Shown here piece after piece: positions 50,072-58,827 of a DNA stretch of 64,000 nucleotides. The stretch comes from Tumebacillus algifaecis. GTDB taxonomy: Bacteria > Bacillota > Bacilli > Tumebacillales > Tumebacillaceae. Below the pieces are notes generated by a model, which saw nothing but the letters and a program-made list of their open reading frames with translations, searched no databases and was not told where the DNA came from. The DNA is taken from the NCBI RefSeq assembly GCF_002243515.1, contig NZ_CP022657.1:3519501-3583500 (forward strand), in the 5' to 3' direction. The position numbers were made by a program, and so were the translations under genes. Within the stretch, counting starts at the first letter, position 1; every line of letters starts with the position of its first letter.

Positions 50072-50111
50072 ACTATTTTGCCTTGATTTCGGGGGGATGA
50101 CCGCAAAGAAC

Positions 50112-50146
50112 GTCTCATTATTATACAATCATGTCTCACTTTGAGA
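50112..50146 (-). promoter_or_regulatory. Candidate upstream activator sites for TnaA regulator
   Basis: A dyad TCTCA-CTT-TGAGA (50134-50146) and two direct GTCTCA boxes 21 bp apart (50112 and 50133, two helical turns) lie 45-90 bp upstream of the sigma-54 promoter. The distal site lies within the last codons of the activator gene. Confidence 0.5.
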
Positions 50147-51505
50147 TAAGATATCATGATTCATGTTATACTTTTCTAATTTTCGATACAAGGTAGCGCG
50201 CGACACGCCGAGTGCGGCTGCCGCTTCGCCCTTGGTGACAAACGTGCGCATCGCTTGACGGAGCAGTCTCTCTTCCACTTCCTCAAGGGTTGGAAAATCG
50301 TTGCCGCCTCTGTCGTATAACGATTCATGGCGGCCGGAGCGATCACCGAAACGCTTGGGCAGGTCGTTTAGTTCGATCACCCCGTCCTCATCGAGGATCG
50401 CCGCCTGTTCGAGCACGTTTTCTAGTTCACGAATGTTCCCCGGCCACGGGTAACGTCGAATGGCCTGCATGCCGCCATGACCGATTTTTAAGGTGGGCAG
50501 GCCAAGCTTTTTCGTGATCTTGCTCAAAGCGTGCAGCGCGAACACTGGGATGTCTTCGATCCGTTCGCGCAGTGGGGGCAGTTGAATGCTGACCACTTCC
50601 ATCCGATAATACAGGTCTTCGCGGAAGGTGCCCACCGCAACGCTTTCGAGCAGGTTATGATGTGTCGCGAACAGAAAGCGCACATCGACCTGTTTTGTCT
50701 TCGTCCCGCCCACGCGCCGAATCTCTTGAAACTGAATGGCGCGCAGCAGTTTGGCCTGCAGGTGCATACTCATGTCACCCACCTCATCGAGGAACAGCGT
50801 CCCGCCGTCTGCCACTTCGAATAAGCCAGGACGTCCCCCTTTGCTCGATCCGGTGAAGGCGCCTTCCTCGTAGCCGAACAATTCACTCTCGAGCAAATTT
50901 TCCGGAATCGCCGCACAGTTGATCGGCACGAAAAGCTTCGCTTTGCGCGGACTTTGGTCATGGATGTAGCGGGCGAGCACCTCTTTCCCCGTGCCGCTCT
51001 CGCCTTGAATCAACACTGGCGAAGATACGCGGGCCGCCTTGGTCGCGAGGGAAAGCGCTTTGTGCATCGCTTCGCTCTCACCTGCGATCATGCCGCCACG
51101 CCCTTCAGGATCGACCAGACGAGCCAGTTGTTCGATCGTTTCGTTCGCTTGGGACAGTTGATGGGCCAGTCGGCGCAGCTCGGTCTCGTCTCGGAACACG
51201 GAGACCACGCCGACCAGTTTCCCGTCCTCCCACACCGGCACGATGTTCGAAACGACCTGATACTCCCCGACTTTGGTGCGAACACCGATTGAAGGCTGCC
51301 CGGTCAACAGCACATCCAAAATGTGCGTGCTCGGGATCGCGTCTTTCACCTGTTTCCCCAGCAACTGCTCACGCTTCAATCCGGTGATCCGCTCATTGGC
51401 CGGATTTACATACACAATCTTACCCCGATCATCGATCGCCGCGACCCCGTCATAGACATGATCCAGCACCGCCGCCGCCGTCATCATCAACTCGTTCATT
51501 CCCAT
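50129..51505 (-). CDS. Sigma-54-dependent transcriptional activator (PAS-AAA-Fis)
   Basis: 458 aa from the ATG at 51505 (GAGGAGGGACG upstream). N-terminal PAS domain (about 10-115), AAA+ domain with Walker A GESGTGKE, GAFTGSS (the sigma-54 contact loop, GAFTGA type), Walker B GGTLFLDEVGDM, arginine finger region and GNIRELENVLE, and a C-terminal Fis-type helix-turn-helix (EAAAALGVSRATLYRKLEKY). A bacterial enhancer-binding protein that senses a ligand through PAS; the adjacent tnaA suggests tryptophan or indole as signal (inference). Confidence 0.92.
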   Translation of the reverse strand: MGMNELMMTAAAVLDHVYDGVAAIDDRGKIVYVNPANERITGLKREQLLGKQVKDAIPSTHILDVLLTGQPSIGVRTKVGEYQVVSNIVPVWEDGKLVGVVSVFRDETELRRLAHQLSQANETIEQLARLVDPEGRGGMIAGESEAMHKALSLATKAARVSSPVLIQGESGTGKEVLARYIHDQSPRKAKLFVPINCAAIPENLLESELFGYEEGAFTGSSKGGRPGLFEVADGGTLFLDEVGDMSMHLQAKLLRAIQFQEIRRVGGTKTKQVDVRFLFATHHNLLESVAVGTFREDLYYRMEVVSIQLPPLRERIEDIPVFALHALSKITKKLGLPTLKIGHGGMQAIRRYPWPGNIRELENVLEQAAILDEDGVIELNDLPKRFGDRSGRHESLYDRGGNDFPTLEEVEERLLRQAMRTFVTKGEAAAALGVSRATLYRKLEKYNMNHDILSQSET

Positions 51506-51602
51506 GTTCCGTCCCTCCTCATCACTCCTGTTATTGTAACAGAAATCGAGTACCATCTCGCAAAAGGAAGTGGTATCATGAACTGCGAGAGGTGAAGTCA
51601 TC

Positions 51603-51872
51603 ATGTCTAACAATGCGACCGTACACATCCAGCCGCGCGGGGAAAAAGCCATGCAGGTGGCGAGCGCGCGGGTGGCGTTTTTAAATGGGGAGCTGCAATT
51701 GTTCGAAGTTAATACGCTGGACGGAATGACGTGGGAAGGGCCGCTGGAGGCCGATGAGCTCGGGAGGATGCTGGAAAGCTCGTACCTGGTACTGCTCGAA
51801 GACGGACGTAAATACCGCGTCGCCGCACAGGAATTTACCGATCGCTGGTACACAAAGAGGCTACCGTCATGA
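51603..51872 (+). CDS. Small hypothetical protein, 89 aa
   Basis: GAGAGGTGA precedes the ATG. Beta-rich: ATVHIQPRGEKAMQVASARVAFLNGELQLFEV, then a helical DELGRMLESSYLVLL and beta DGRKYRVAAQEFTDRWYTK. I do not recognise it. It overlaps the HAD gene by 4 nt (ATGA), so the two are one transcription unit divergent from the sigma-54 activator. Confidence 0.6.
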   Translation: MSNNATVHIQPRGEKAMQVASARVAFLNGELQLFEVNTLDGMTWEGPLEADELGRMLESSYLVLLEDGRKYRVAAQEFTDRWYTKRLPS

Positions 51873-52663
51873 TCCGCATCGTCTTTTTTGATGTGGATGG
51901 TACTCTGATGACAGACAGGCAGATTCCCGATTCGGCGCGGCAGGCGGTGTCCCTTTTGAAAGAACAAGGCATCATTCCGGCCCTCGCCACCGGACGTCCC
52001 GAATATGAAATGAGAGCGGTGTGCGAATCCCTTGGCATCGACTGGGCCGTCACATGCAATGGCGCCCATATCGGCTATCAAGGCAACACCATCATCGGCA
52101 CGCCTTTTTCCAAAGCGCAGATCGGTGAATGGGTGGAACGCGCCGTCCATTCTGAAAATCACACCTTGCTGCTCTATGGAGGGCAGCAGATCTACTCGAC
52201 CAAACGTATCGCCGACTGCCCCTACTTCACAGAGGCTGACCACGAGATCGGTTTTCTAGAACCGCTTCCGGTAACGACGGCTGACGAACTGCCCGACATC
52301 TACCAGTGCATCTTGTTCGCCCCCGAAGAAGACGAAGCTCCTTACATCGCGGATGGTGCAGACAAGCTCTATCTGCACCGCTGGCGCAGTTCGGCGCTCG
52401 ATCTCAACCCGTGTGGGGTCAACAAATCGACAGGCGTGACCCAACTGCTCGACCACTTGGGCTTGACCCGTGAGCAAGCGGCCGCATTTGGCGACGGCTT
52501 GAATGACCTGGAGATGATCCGAGATATTGGGCATGGCATTGCGATGGGCAATTCCTGTCCAGAACTGCTGGCCTGTGCACGCTATGTCACCCGCCATGTG
52601 CAGGAAGACGGCATCCTGCACGGTGTAAAACGCTGGATTCTGCCAACCATCGTTCACAGCTAA
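51869..52663 (+). CDS. Cof-type HAD-superfamily phosphatase
   Basis: 264 aa. HAD motif I FFDVDGTLM (nucleophile Asp), motif II LATGRP, motif III K in the 190s and motif IV FGDGLNDLEMI. A type IIB (Cof) cap lies between. Likely dephosphorylates sugar phosphates or flavin nucleotides in the cytoplasm. The preceding small gene is translationally coupled to it. Confidence 0.9.
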   Translation: MIRIVFFDVDGTLMTDRQIPDSARQAVSLLKEQGIIPALATGRPEYEMRAVCESLGIDWAVTCNGAHIGYQGNTIIGTPFSKAQIGEWVERAVHSENHTLLLYGGQQIYSTKRIADCPYFTEADHEIGFLEPLPVTTADELPDIYQCILFAPEEDEAPYIADGADKLYLHRWRSSALDLNPCGVNKSTGVTQLLDHLGLTREQAAAFGDGLNDLEMIRDIGHGIAMGNSCPELLACARYVTRHVQEDGILHGVKRWILPTIVHS

Positions 52664-52708
52664 GCGAGCGCTACCAACGCCTTGCGAAGCTACTTTTATC
52701 TGAAACAG

Positions 52709-52754
52709 CAAAGAGCGCTTGGATCTCGATCAGATCCACAGCGCTCTTTTCTTT
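52709..52754. terminator. Bidirectional terminator, HAD / histidine kinase
   Basis: AAAGAGCGCT/AGCGCTCTTT outer stem and GGATCT/AGATCC inner stem, between convergent genes. Confidence 0.85.
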
Positions 52755-52841
52755 GCTTAGCCTAACCAACAGGAGCCTGCTCCGATGCGAATATGGGGCA
52801 ATCTTGCTCGCGCCCTCTTGGTGATTTTATCGATCCCACAT

Positions 52842-54668
52842 CTAGGGAGTGAACGGAATGCCGATCGAGAACGTGGTCCCGACACCTTCGGTCGAGCGCA
52901 CGGTCAACATTCCACCATGCCCTTCGATAATGCGGTGCGAGATCGGCAAGCCAAGGCCGGTGCCATGTTCTTTCGTCGTGTAAAACGGCTCAAAAATGTG
53001 GGACAGGTCTTCAGCCAGAATGCCTGGCCCTTCGTCGATCACTTCAAACTGCACATCGCTGTTCTCCACCTTGACGCGCAAAACCAGTTTGCCCCCCGGC
53101 GGGGTGACGTCAAAGGCGTTTTTACATAGATTCAAAAACACTTGCTTCATTTGTTGCACATCGAGGTTGAGCGATGGCAAATCGCTCGGCGCTTCCACTT
53201 CCAGCATCACGCCGCGCAGGTTCGCTTCCGACTCGACCAGCCGCAATACGTCGGCCATAAAAGTCTCCGTAATGACCAACTGACGCTGTGGTGCCTGTGG
53301 GCGGGAGACCATCAGGAAATCGGAAAGGATCGTGTTCGCCCGATCAAGTTCTGGAATCAACAGCTTCACAGTCAAGTCATGAAAGTTATCCGGCTGCACA
53401 GCCCGCGACGCGAACAGTTGCAAGAAGCCGAAGACGGTCGTCAACGGATTGCGAATCTCATGGGCGATGCCCGCGGCAAACTGGCCGATCAGAGCAAACT
53501 TCTCATTGCGCATCATCGCCTCGCGCATGGCCAGCAGTTCGGTCTGGTCGTCGATGATCAAAATATAGCCGACCGGAACGCCCTGTGAATTTTTGATCGG
53601 ATTGCCATCGATGCGGATCGTCAGGGTCCGCCCGTTGATCATAATCGAATATTCGCGGTCGCGGATCGGCAACCCCCGCTTCATCGATGAATAGAGCTTG
53701 GAGTTGCTCATGTCTTTTTCCGTAAAGCGGGTGTACAGTTCGAGCAGCGACGAACCTAACACCTGCTCAGCAGCAAGGCCGAAAACATCTTCCGCCTTTT
53801 TATTATACGACGTGAGCGAGAAGTCCTGATTGAGGATCAGCAACCCGCTGTTCATCGAGTTCAACACGAAGGAGAACTGTTTATGCAGATTGTACAGCCG
53901 CTCTTTTTCGCTGATCGGGGAATAGACGATCGTCACCGAACCGTTAACCTGGCCTGATTCATCGAACAGTGGAATCATCTCTTTATCCACCTGATACATT
54001 CCTTCATCACTTACGTTGTTCGTATCTGCTGCTCGCCATCTGACCCGTTCCCCCGACATGACTTTGCGAAACATGTTCTCCGGCTCTGTGGAGCGGTTGT
54101 CCAACGCCCGCAATTCGTCTCGCGTTTTCCCTACCACCTCTTCCAACCGCATTCTGGAATGATCAAGCGCCTGCGTATTCGCAAACTGCAACCTCCCGTG
54201 CTCATCGTACACCACGATTGAAAACGGGAGGCGATTCAGAACCTGATTGCGACGTTCGTCGTGAAGGGTATTCCTGCTATCGTCTTGCCAACGTTGGAAG
54301 CCAAGCACCACTTGATTCGAATACGTATTAATCTTTGACGTAATATAGAGGATCTTCCCAAATGCTTCACGTTCATAAAATTTTAGTTGATGCGTATGAA
54401 AAACATGATTGAGGATCGATTCGCTGAACATGTTGCCCATATCCAGCAGGATCTCCAATGGCAGATCGCGGCTGGCCACCAAATAGCCGTACTTTGACCC
54501 GTGGTCAAAAAAGGGCTCCCACGCTAGTTCATTTCGCTCGCCCGTTGTTACAAATTCATCTACATAACCGACCAACTCCCGAATGTGTTGAGCGTACATC
54601 TGATACTCATCTTCTTGTAAATACGCACCAAGATCCTTCCAAAAAATTTTTAAGATCGATTCAACCAC
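52842..54668 (-). CDS. PAS-containing sensor histidine kinase
   Basis: About 608 aa from a GTG at 54668 with GGAGGGG 7 nt upstream; an ATG at 54722 (GGAAGG upstream) is a good alternative. No TM segments. An RsbR-like helical N-terminal domain (about 1-130), two PAS domains (about 155-270 and 285-385), then H-box IGQFAAGIAHEIRNPLTTVFGFLQLF, N-box QVFLNLCKNAFDVTPPG, G1 DEGPGI, F-box and G2 GTGLGL. A soluble NtrB/Kin-like kinase. No response regulator is adjacent, so it may feed a phosphorelay such as Spo0F/Spo0A. Confidence 0.88.
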   Translation of the reverse strand: MVESILKIFWKDLGAYLQEDEYQMYAQHIRELVGYVDEFVTTGERNELAWEPFFDHGSKYGYLVASRDLPLEILLDMGNMFSESILNHVFHTHQLKFYEREAFGKILYITSKINTYSNQVVLGFQRWQDDSRNTLHDERRNQVLNRLPFSIVVYDEHGRLQFANTQALDHSRMRLEEVVGKTRDELRALDNRSTEPENMFRKVMSGERVRWRAADTNNVSDEGMYQVDKEMIPLFDESGQVNGSVTIVYSPISEKERLYNLHKQFSFVLNSMNSGLLILNQDFSLTSYNKKAEDVFGLAAEQVLGSSLLELYTRFTEKDMSNSKLYSSMKRGLPIRDREYSIMINGRTLTIRIDGNPIKNSQGVPVGYILIIDDQTELLAMREAMMRNEKFALIGQFAAGIAHEIRNPLTTVFGFLQLFASRAVQPDNFHDLTVKLLIPELDRANTILSDFLMVSRPQAPQRQLVITETFMADVLRLVESEANLRGVMLEVEAPSDLPSLNLDVQQMKQVFLNLCKNAFDVTPPGGKLVLRVKVENSDVQFEVIDEGPGILAEDLSHIFEPFYTTKEHGTGLGLPISHRIIEGHGGMLTVRSTEGVGTTFSIGIPFTP

Positions 54669-54751
54669 TATATTCCCCTCCAAATTGGAAGAATTTACTC
54701 TATTAAATTTGACATGTTGCATTTCAAATCCTTCCTGTAAAGGTTGAGCAA

Positions 54752-54788
54752 TAAAAAATCCCGCGTCCATTTAGGACCGGGATTCCTA
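54752..54788 (-). terminator. Terminator of the 5'-3' exonuclease gene
   Basis: On the minus strand AATCCCGGTCC/GGACGCGGGATT with a TAAAT loop is followed by TTTTATT, close to the stop codon. Confidence 0.8.
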
Positions 54789-55874
54789 GATTGATTCACC
54801 ATTTCCTGCCGCCGGTTTGCGTTTGCGCGAGCGGCGTCTGCGCTTACGCTTTTTGACTTCGTCTGTGGAAGTCACCGTGTCAACAGCCGGATGGTCGGGC
54901 GTTGTCTCTGGCAATGATGCGTTTGGCGCCGGACTTGGTTCAGGCTCGGACGGAGCTTGCCGCATCGCTTTGGCGGGAGCGGGTCGGCGGCGTTTGGCAG
55001 GCTTCGCACTCGCCGCGGGTCTGTCGGCACCCTCCGGAGCGCTCTCCATTTTCTTCGGCTCCAGCCACGCGCTGACCACAAAGTCCTCCCAGCGCAGATA
55101 GAAGCGTAGATCACAGATGATCCGCGCTAAGCGCAGGTTGTTCCGCACATGCTCGCGGTGGCGCAGGATCAGCGCCTCCGTCTTGTTCTTGCTCTTCTCG
55201 ATCTCCAAAAACTGCTCGATGTCCGGGTATTTCTCGATCACGCGCAACACGTTGGGGCGGCGCAGACCGGAGATCCCCTTGATGTTGTCGGTGCGGTCAC
55301 CAAGCAGCGATTTTAAGGCGGGAATCTGCTCAGGCCCTACGTCGAGCAATCCCTTCACATTTTTCTCGGTCACCCAAGAGCCGGTGAAAATGCCTGAGTT
55401 GATCAGGTAGAGCTGCGTTTTGGCTGTCACCAGTTGCGCCAAGTCCATGTCGCCGGAGAGCAAAATGACCTTTTTACAGCGCGACAGTTCTTCCGCCCTT
55501 GCAGCCAGCGTGCCGATCAGATCGTCGCCTTCGTAGTTGGATGCGAACAGAAATGGAATTTTCTCTTCGCGAAACTGCGCGTAGATGCGCTGCTTCAGCG
55601 GATGTACTTCCTTTGGACGTTCGCGGCGATTCGCCTTATAGATGGCGGACAGTTGATGGCGAAAGTTGGTCGCATCGTTGTCGAAGATCACACACATGTG
55701 GGTCGGTCGAAAACGCCGAACCAGCTTTTTGATCACCTTCGTAAACTGCGAGGCCGTCTTGTCCACAATCTCTTCGGTCGCTTCCTCGTAGTCCCCGCGC
55801 TTCTTCGCCTTGGCGATATAGCGATAGAGAACCGAGTACATGATATGATTGCCGTCAATCAGCAAAAGTTGCAA
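54786..55874 (-). CDS. 5'-3' exonuclease (FEN family) with basic C-terminal tail
   Basis: 362 aa from a TTG at 55874 with GGAGG upstream. The PIN/FEN domain comprises about 1-200 (DGNHIM, CVIFDNDATNFRH, SNYEGDDLIG, LSGDMDLAQL) followed by the H3TH region (LLGDRTDNIKGISGLRRPNVLRVI). Residues 285-362 are low-complexity: Ala/Pro-rich, then a strongly basic KKRKRRRRSRKRKP end. Processes flaps or RNA primers. The tail probably binds nucleic acid. It may be cotranscribed with the small gene upstream at 55893. Confidence 0.88.
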   Translation of the reverse strand: MQLLLIDGNHIMYSVLYRYIAKAKKRGDYEEATEEIVDKTASQFTKVIKKLVRRFRPTHMCVIFDNDATNFRHQLSAIYKANRRERPKEVHPLKQRIYAQFREEKIPFLFASNYEGDDLIGTLAARAEELSRCKKVILLSGDMDLAQLVTAKTQLYLINSGIFTGSWVTEKNVKGLLDVGPEQIPALKSLLGDRTDNIKGISGLRRPNVLRVIEKYPDIEQFLEIEKSKNKTEALILRHREHVRNNLRLARIICDLRFYLRWEDFVVSAWLEPKKMESAPEGADRPAASAKPAKRRRPAPAKAMRQAPSEPEPSPAPNASLPETTPDHPAVDTVTSTDEVKKRKRRRRSRKRKPAAGNGESI

Positions 55875-55892
55875 ATCGATTAGCCTCCAGTC

Positions 55893-56198
55893 TTACAGTT
55901 CATCTTCTAAGTCTTCCAGCATCATCAGCAGATCGGAGCGCAACACATGACCTGCCTCTTCAACTGTGAGCTTCCGCATCGGGGTCACCGCTGCACCTTG
56001 CACCACTTGGATCAACGCGCTCTCCGCTTGCAACAACACTTGAAACTTTACATCAGCGCTCAGGTGGCGGTATTCAACAAAAAGCAGTCCCGCAGCGGTC
56101 TGCTCAGCGTTTTGCGGCGAGTAGGTGCGCTCAAAATTGCCCATCCGCTCCGGCAATGGCGTATGTTGCATCACAGCCATCAACTCTTCACGATTCAT
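55893..56198 (-). CDS. Hypothetical protein, 101 aa
   Basis: From the ATG at 56198 (GAGGAG upstream). Helix-rich: MNREELMAVMQHTPLP, SPQNAEQTAAGLLFVEYRHLSADVKF, and an acidic C-terminus (LLMMLEDLEDEL). I do not recognise it. It lies upstream of the exonuclease, 18 nt away, and probably shares its transcript. Possibly a small partner or regulatory protein. Confidence 0.6.
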   Translation of the reverse strand: MNREELMAVMQHTPLPERMGNFERTYSPQNAEQTAAGLLFVEYRHLSADVKFQVLLQAESALIQVVQGAAVTPMRKLTVEEAGHVLRSDLLMMLEDLEDEL

Positions 56199-56312
56199 CT
56201 TTCGTATCTCCTCTCTGGTTCGTCCGTCCAGTTCTCTCCCCCTCATTATGCGCCATTTATGTAAAAAAAGACAGCGTTTCATGACGCTGCCTTTCCCGAT
56301 TGTTCGCCGGGG

Positions 56313-56672
56313 CTATTTTTCTCGATTGGTATGCTCTTCGGCAATCCCCGGCGACTGCTCTTCCTGATGGGACAGATACTGCTCGACATTTTTCCAGATG
56401 TTAAGGTCGTTGATGATGCTGGCGATCCGATAGATCTCCGCATACAGATCGCAGACGGTGTCCCAGTCATCTTCCTGAGAGACTTGCAGTTGGTTGACGT
56501 TGATCACCGCTTCTAGTTCGTGCACGCGATCAGGGATGCGAGCTTTGACCTTCTCCCACGTTTCGATCATCCGTTCCTGGTCGGCTCGGCTGTACAAGTT
56601 CCAGTCCCGCTCCAATTGCGGTAAAGCGATGCCGAGGCGCTCATCAAATACAAACTCCCATCCTTTGCTCAT
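56313..56672 (-). CDS. Hypothetical protein, 119 aa, paralogue of next gene
   Basis: From the ATG at 56672 with GAAGG upstream. Begins MSKGWEFVFDERLGIALPQLERDWNLYSRADQER. Mostly helical. RLGI, DWxxLSxADxxR, DRVxELE and DLNI (at about 104) blocks are shared with the neighbouring 56691-57029 gene. The pair derives from tandem duplication. Family not recognised; a small soluble protein. Confidence 0.6.
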   Translation of the reverse strand: MSKGWEFVFDERLGIALPQLERDWNLYSRADQERMIETWEKVKARIPDRVHELEAVINVNQLQVSQEDDWDTVCDLYAEIYRIASIINDLNIWKNVEQYLSHQEEQSPGIAEEHTNREK

Positions 56673-56690
56673 CCTCATGCCTTCTCTCTT

Positions 56691-57029
56691 TTAAAAATGA
56701 GCCTTCGCCAGATCGTCAAACACATTGCGCGCCAAGATGTTCAAGTCACAAGCGATGCTCGCATAATCCATCATCTCGTTGTTGAGCTGATGCATCTCCT
56801 CTTCATCCTTAGCGGTGTACATCATCTCCAGCGCGTCCATCATCTTCACTTCAAGTTCCACGACGCGGTCGGTGAGCGCTGAGCAGATCAGCACCCATTT
56901 CGCGCCGACGCGTTTGCGATCCGCTTCGGACAATCGGCTCCAATCCAAGTCGGTGCGCAACGCATAGATGCCCAGGCGTGTATCATACGTAAAAGCCTCA
57001 GAAAATGGGCTTTGATTAAATTCGTTCAT
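56691..57029 (-). CDS. Hypothetical protein, 112 aa, paralogue of previous gene
   Basis: From the ATG at 57029 (GGAGGGG upstream). Shares TYDTRLGIYALRTDLDWSRLSEADRKR, DRVVELE and CDLNIL with the 56313-56672 product. Helical, with a Met/Glu-rich middle (MMYTAKDEEEMHQLNNEMMDY). Spacing of 18 nt to the next gene. Function unknown. Confidence 0.6.
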   Translation of the reverse strand: MNEFNQSPFSEAFTYDTRLGIYALRTDLDWSRLSEADRKRVGAKWVLICSALTDRVVELEVKMMDALEMMYTAKDEEEMHQLNNEMMDYASIACDLNILARNVFDDLAKAHF

Positions 57030-57086
57030 CAAAATCCCCTCCTACTCCCTTGTATTTTAGAACTTCGGTTCGCTAGGGTCAACGGT

Positions 57087-57118
57087 ATCTATTACCGCGC
57101 TGGTAGAATTCCTGTACA
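57087..57118 (+). promoter_or_regulatory. Promoter of the amidohydrolase gene
   Basis: TTACCG about 57092, a 17-bp spacer and TACAAT near 57115 (gtacaatg). Upstream of the ATG at 57143. Confidence 0.5.
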
Positions 57119-57142
57119 ATGAAGCAAAAAGGGGGTTCTGCG

Positions 57143-58717
57143 ATGAAAACGATCTATACGAACGGCACCATCTATACCATGGATGAACGCACGCCGCAGG
57201 CATCGGCGTTGGTGATCGAAAACGGACGCATCCTCGCCGTCGGTGAAACGGAGGAGATCCGCCTGCAGTTTGGACGGGCCGGAGTGGAAGAGATCGACTT
57301 GAGCGGCGCGACCGTTCTGCCCGGGCTGATCGACAATCATCTTCACCTTTCCAACCACGGGATCAAGCTTTCCATGCTCGATTTCACCTCAGCCAAAGAG
57401 TCGGCCGAGATGTTGAAAATGTTGCGTGAATGGGTCGTGCGCGTCCCGCAAGGCGAATGGGTGCTCGGCGTCGGCTGGAACGAGAACCAATTTTCCGACC
57501 GTCACATTCCAACGATTGAGGAATTGAATGAAGCCGCACCGAACCATCCGATTTTGCTCGCCCGAGTCTGTCACCACGCGTACCTCGCCAACTCGCTCGC
57601 CTTCGAGCGCACAGGCATCACAGCCAGCACGCCCGACCCTGCGGACGGTGCATATGGGCGCGATGCCAGCGGGGCGTTAAACGGCATGATCTATGAAAAT
57701 GCGGCACAACCGCTGCAAGATCAGATTCCGAAACGAAGCCGTGCCGAACTGAAAGAAGCGCTGCGCCGTGGCATCAAACACGCGCTGGCCAGCGGATTGA
57801 CCAGCGTACATACGGAAGACTTGCGCTATTTGGAAACGTTTGATAACACTTGGCAATTATTCCGCGAACTGGTCGTCGAAGAGGATCTGCGACTGCGCAG
57901 CAACCTGCTTGTCTACTATTCGTTTCTCGACGAGTTAAAAGCGACCGGGCTCACGACCGGTGACGGCGATGAGTGGGTGAACATCGGAGCGCTGAAACTG
58001 TTTGCTGACGGTGCGATGGGCGGACGCACCGCACTGATGACCAAGCCGTATGCTGACGCGCCTGGCACCTATGGCACGGCGATCCTGTCTCAAGCGGAAA
58101 TGAACGCCATCGCGGCGGCGGGCGTCGCATACGGCATGCCGATCGCCGTGCATGCGATCGGTGACGGGGCGGCCGACATGGTGCTGGAAGCGATGGAAAA
58201 ACATCCGATCGCAGGCCACCGCCACCGCCTGATTCATGCGCAAGTGCTGCGGTCCGACCAGCTCGAGCGCATGCAAAAGCTCGGCGATGCATTGGCGCTC
58301 GACGTGCAGCCACGCTTTGTCACGTCCGACTACCCGTGGGTGCTGGAGCGCATCGCTCCGGAACACCACAACACTTCCTACGCTTGGAAAACGCTGCTCG
58401 ACGCGGGTCTGCTCTGCGGCGGCGGCTCTGACGCTCCGATCGAGCCGATCGAACCCCTGCTCGGCCTGCACGCTGCCATCACCCGCAGCGGCTACCAGCC
58501 CGAGCAAAAGTTGACTCCGCACGAAGCGGTGCGCCTCTTCACCGTCGGCGGTACCTATGCGACCCGTGAGGAAGAGGTCAAAGGTACGATCACGCCGGGC
58601 AAATTTGCCGACTTGACCATTCTCGACCGCGACATCATGGTCGAGCACCCCGACGTGATTTTGCAAACGAACGTCATCCGCACCGTCATCGGCGGCAAGA
58701 CCGTATTTGAACGCTAG
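57143..58717 (+). CDS. Amidohydrolase (YtcJ-like)
   Basis: 524 aa from the ATG at 57143 (GGGGG upstream); an ATG at 57119 lacks a site. Metal-dependent amidohydrolase 3 family: PGLIDNHLHLSNHG (HxH), the middle LADGAMGGRTALM region, VHAIGDGAADMVLEA (His), GSDAPIEPIEPLLG (Asp), and GKFADLTILDRDI near the C-terminus. YtcJ-type enzymes hydrolyse N-substituted formamides or exocyclic amines. Substrate unknown. Confidence 0.88.
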   Translation: MKTIYTNGTIYTMDERTPQASALVIENGRILAVGETEEIRLQFGRAGVEEIDLSGATVLPGLIDNHLHLSNHGIKLSMLDFTSAKESAEMLKMLREWVVRVPQGEWVLGVGWNENQFSDRHIPTIEELNEAAPNHPILLARVCHHAYLANSLAFERTGITASTPDPADGAYGRDASGALNGMIYENAAQPLQDQIPKRSRAELKEALRRGIKHALASGLTSVHTEDLRYLETFDNTWQLFRELVVEEDLRLRSNLLVYYSFLDELKATGLTTGDGDEWVNIGALKLFADGAMGGRTALMTKPYADAPGTYGTAILSQAEMNAIAAAGVAYGMPIAVHAIGDGAADMVLEAMEKHPIAGHRHRLIHAQVLRSDQLERMQKLGDALALDVQPRFVTSDYPWVLERIAPEHHNTSYAWKTLLDAGLLCGGGSDAPIEPIEPLLGLHAAITRSGYQPEQKLTPHEAVRLFTVGGTYATREEEVKGTITPGKFADLTILDRDIMVEHPDVILQTNVIRTVIGGKTVFER

Positions 58718-58737
58718 CACGCTTTCGTTTGGCAGAC

Positions 58738-58777
58738 AAAAAGAGTCTGGGAGGCGCCTCCCAGACTCTTTTTTTGC
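58738..58777. terminator. Perfect palindromic terminator
   Basis: AAAGAGTCTGGGAGGC/GCCTCCCAGACTCTTT with T tracts on both sides; between convergent genes. Confidence 0.93.
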
Positions 58778-58827
58778 TGTACATCAGCAACTTTTTATAC
58801 GATGCAGATAGTAATCGATACTGATTT

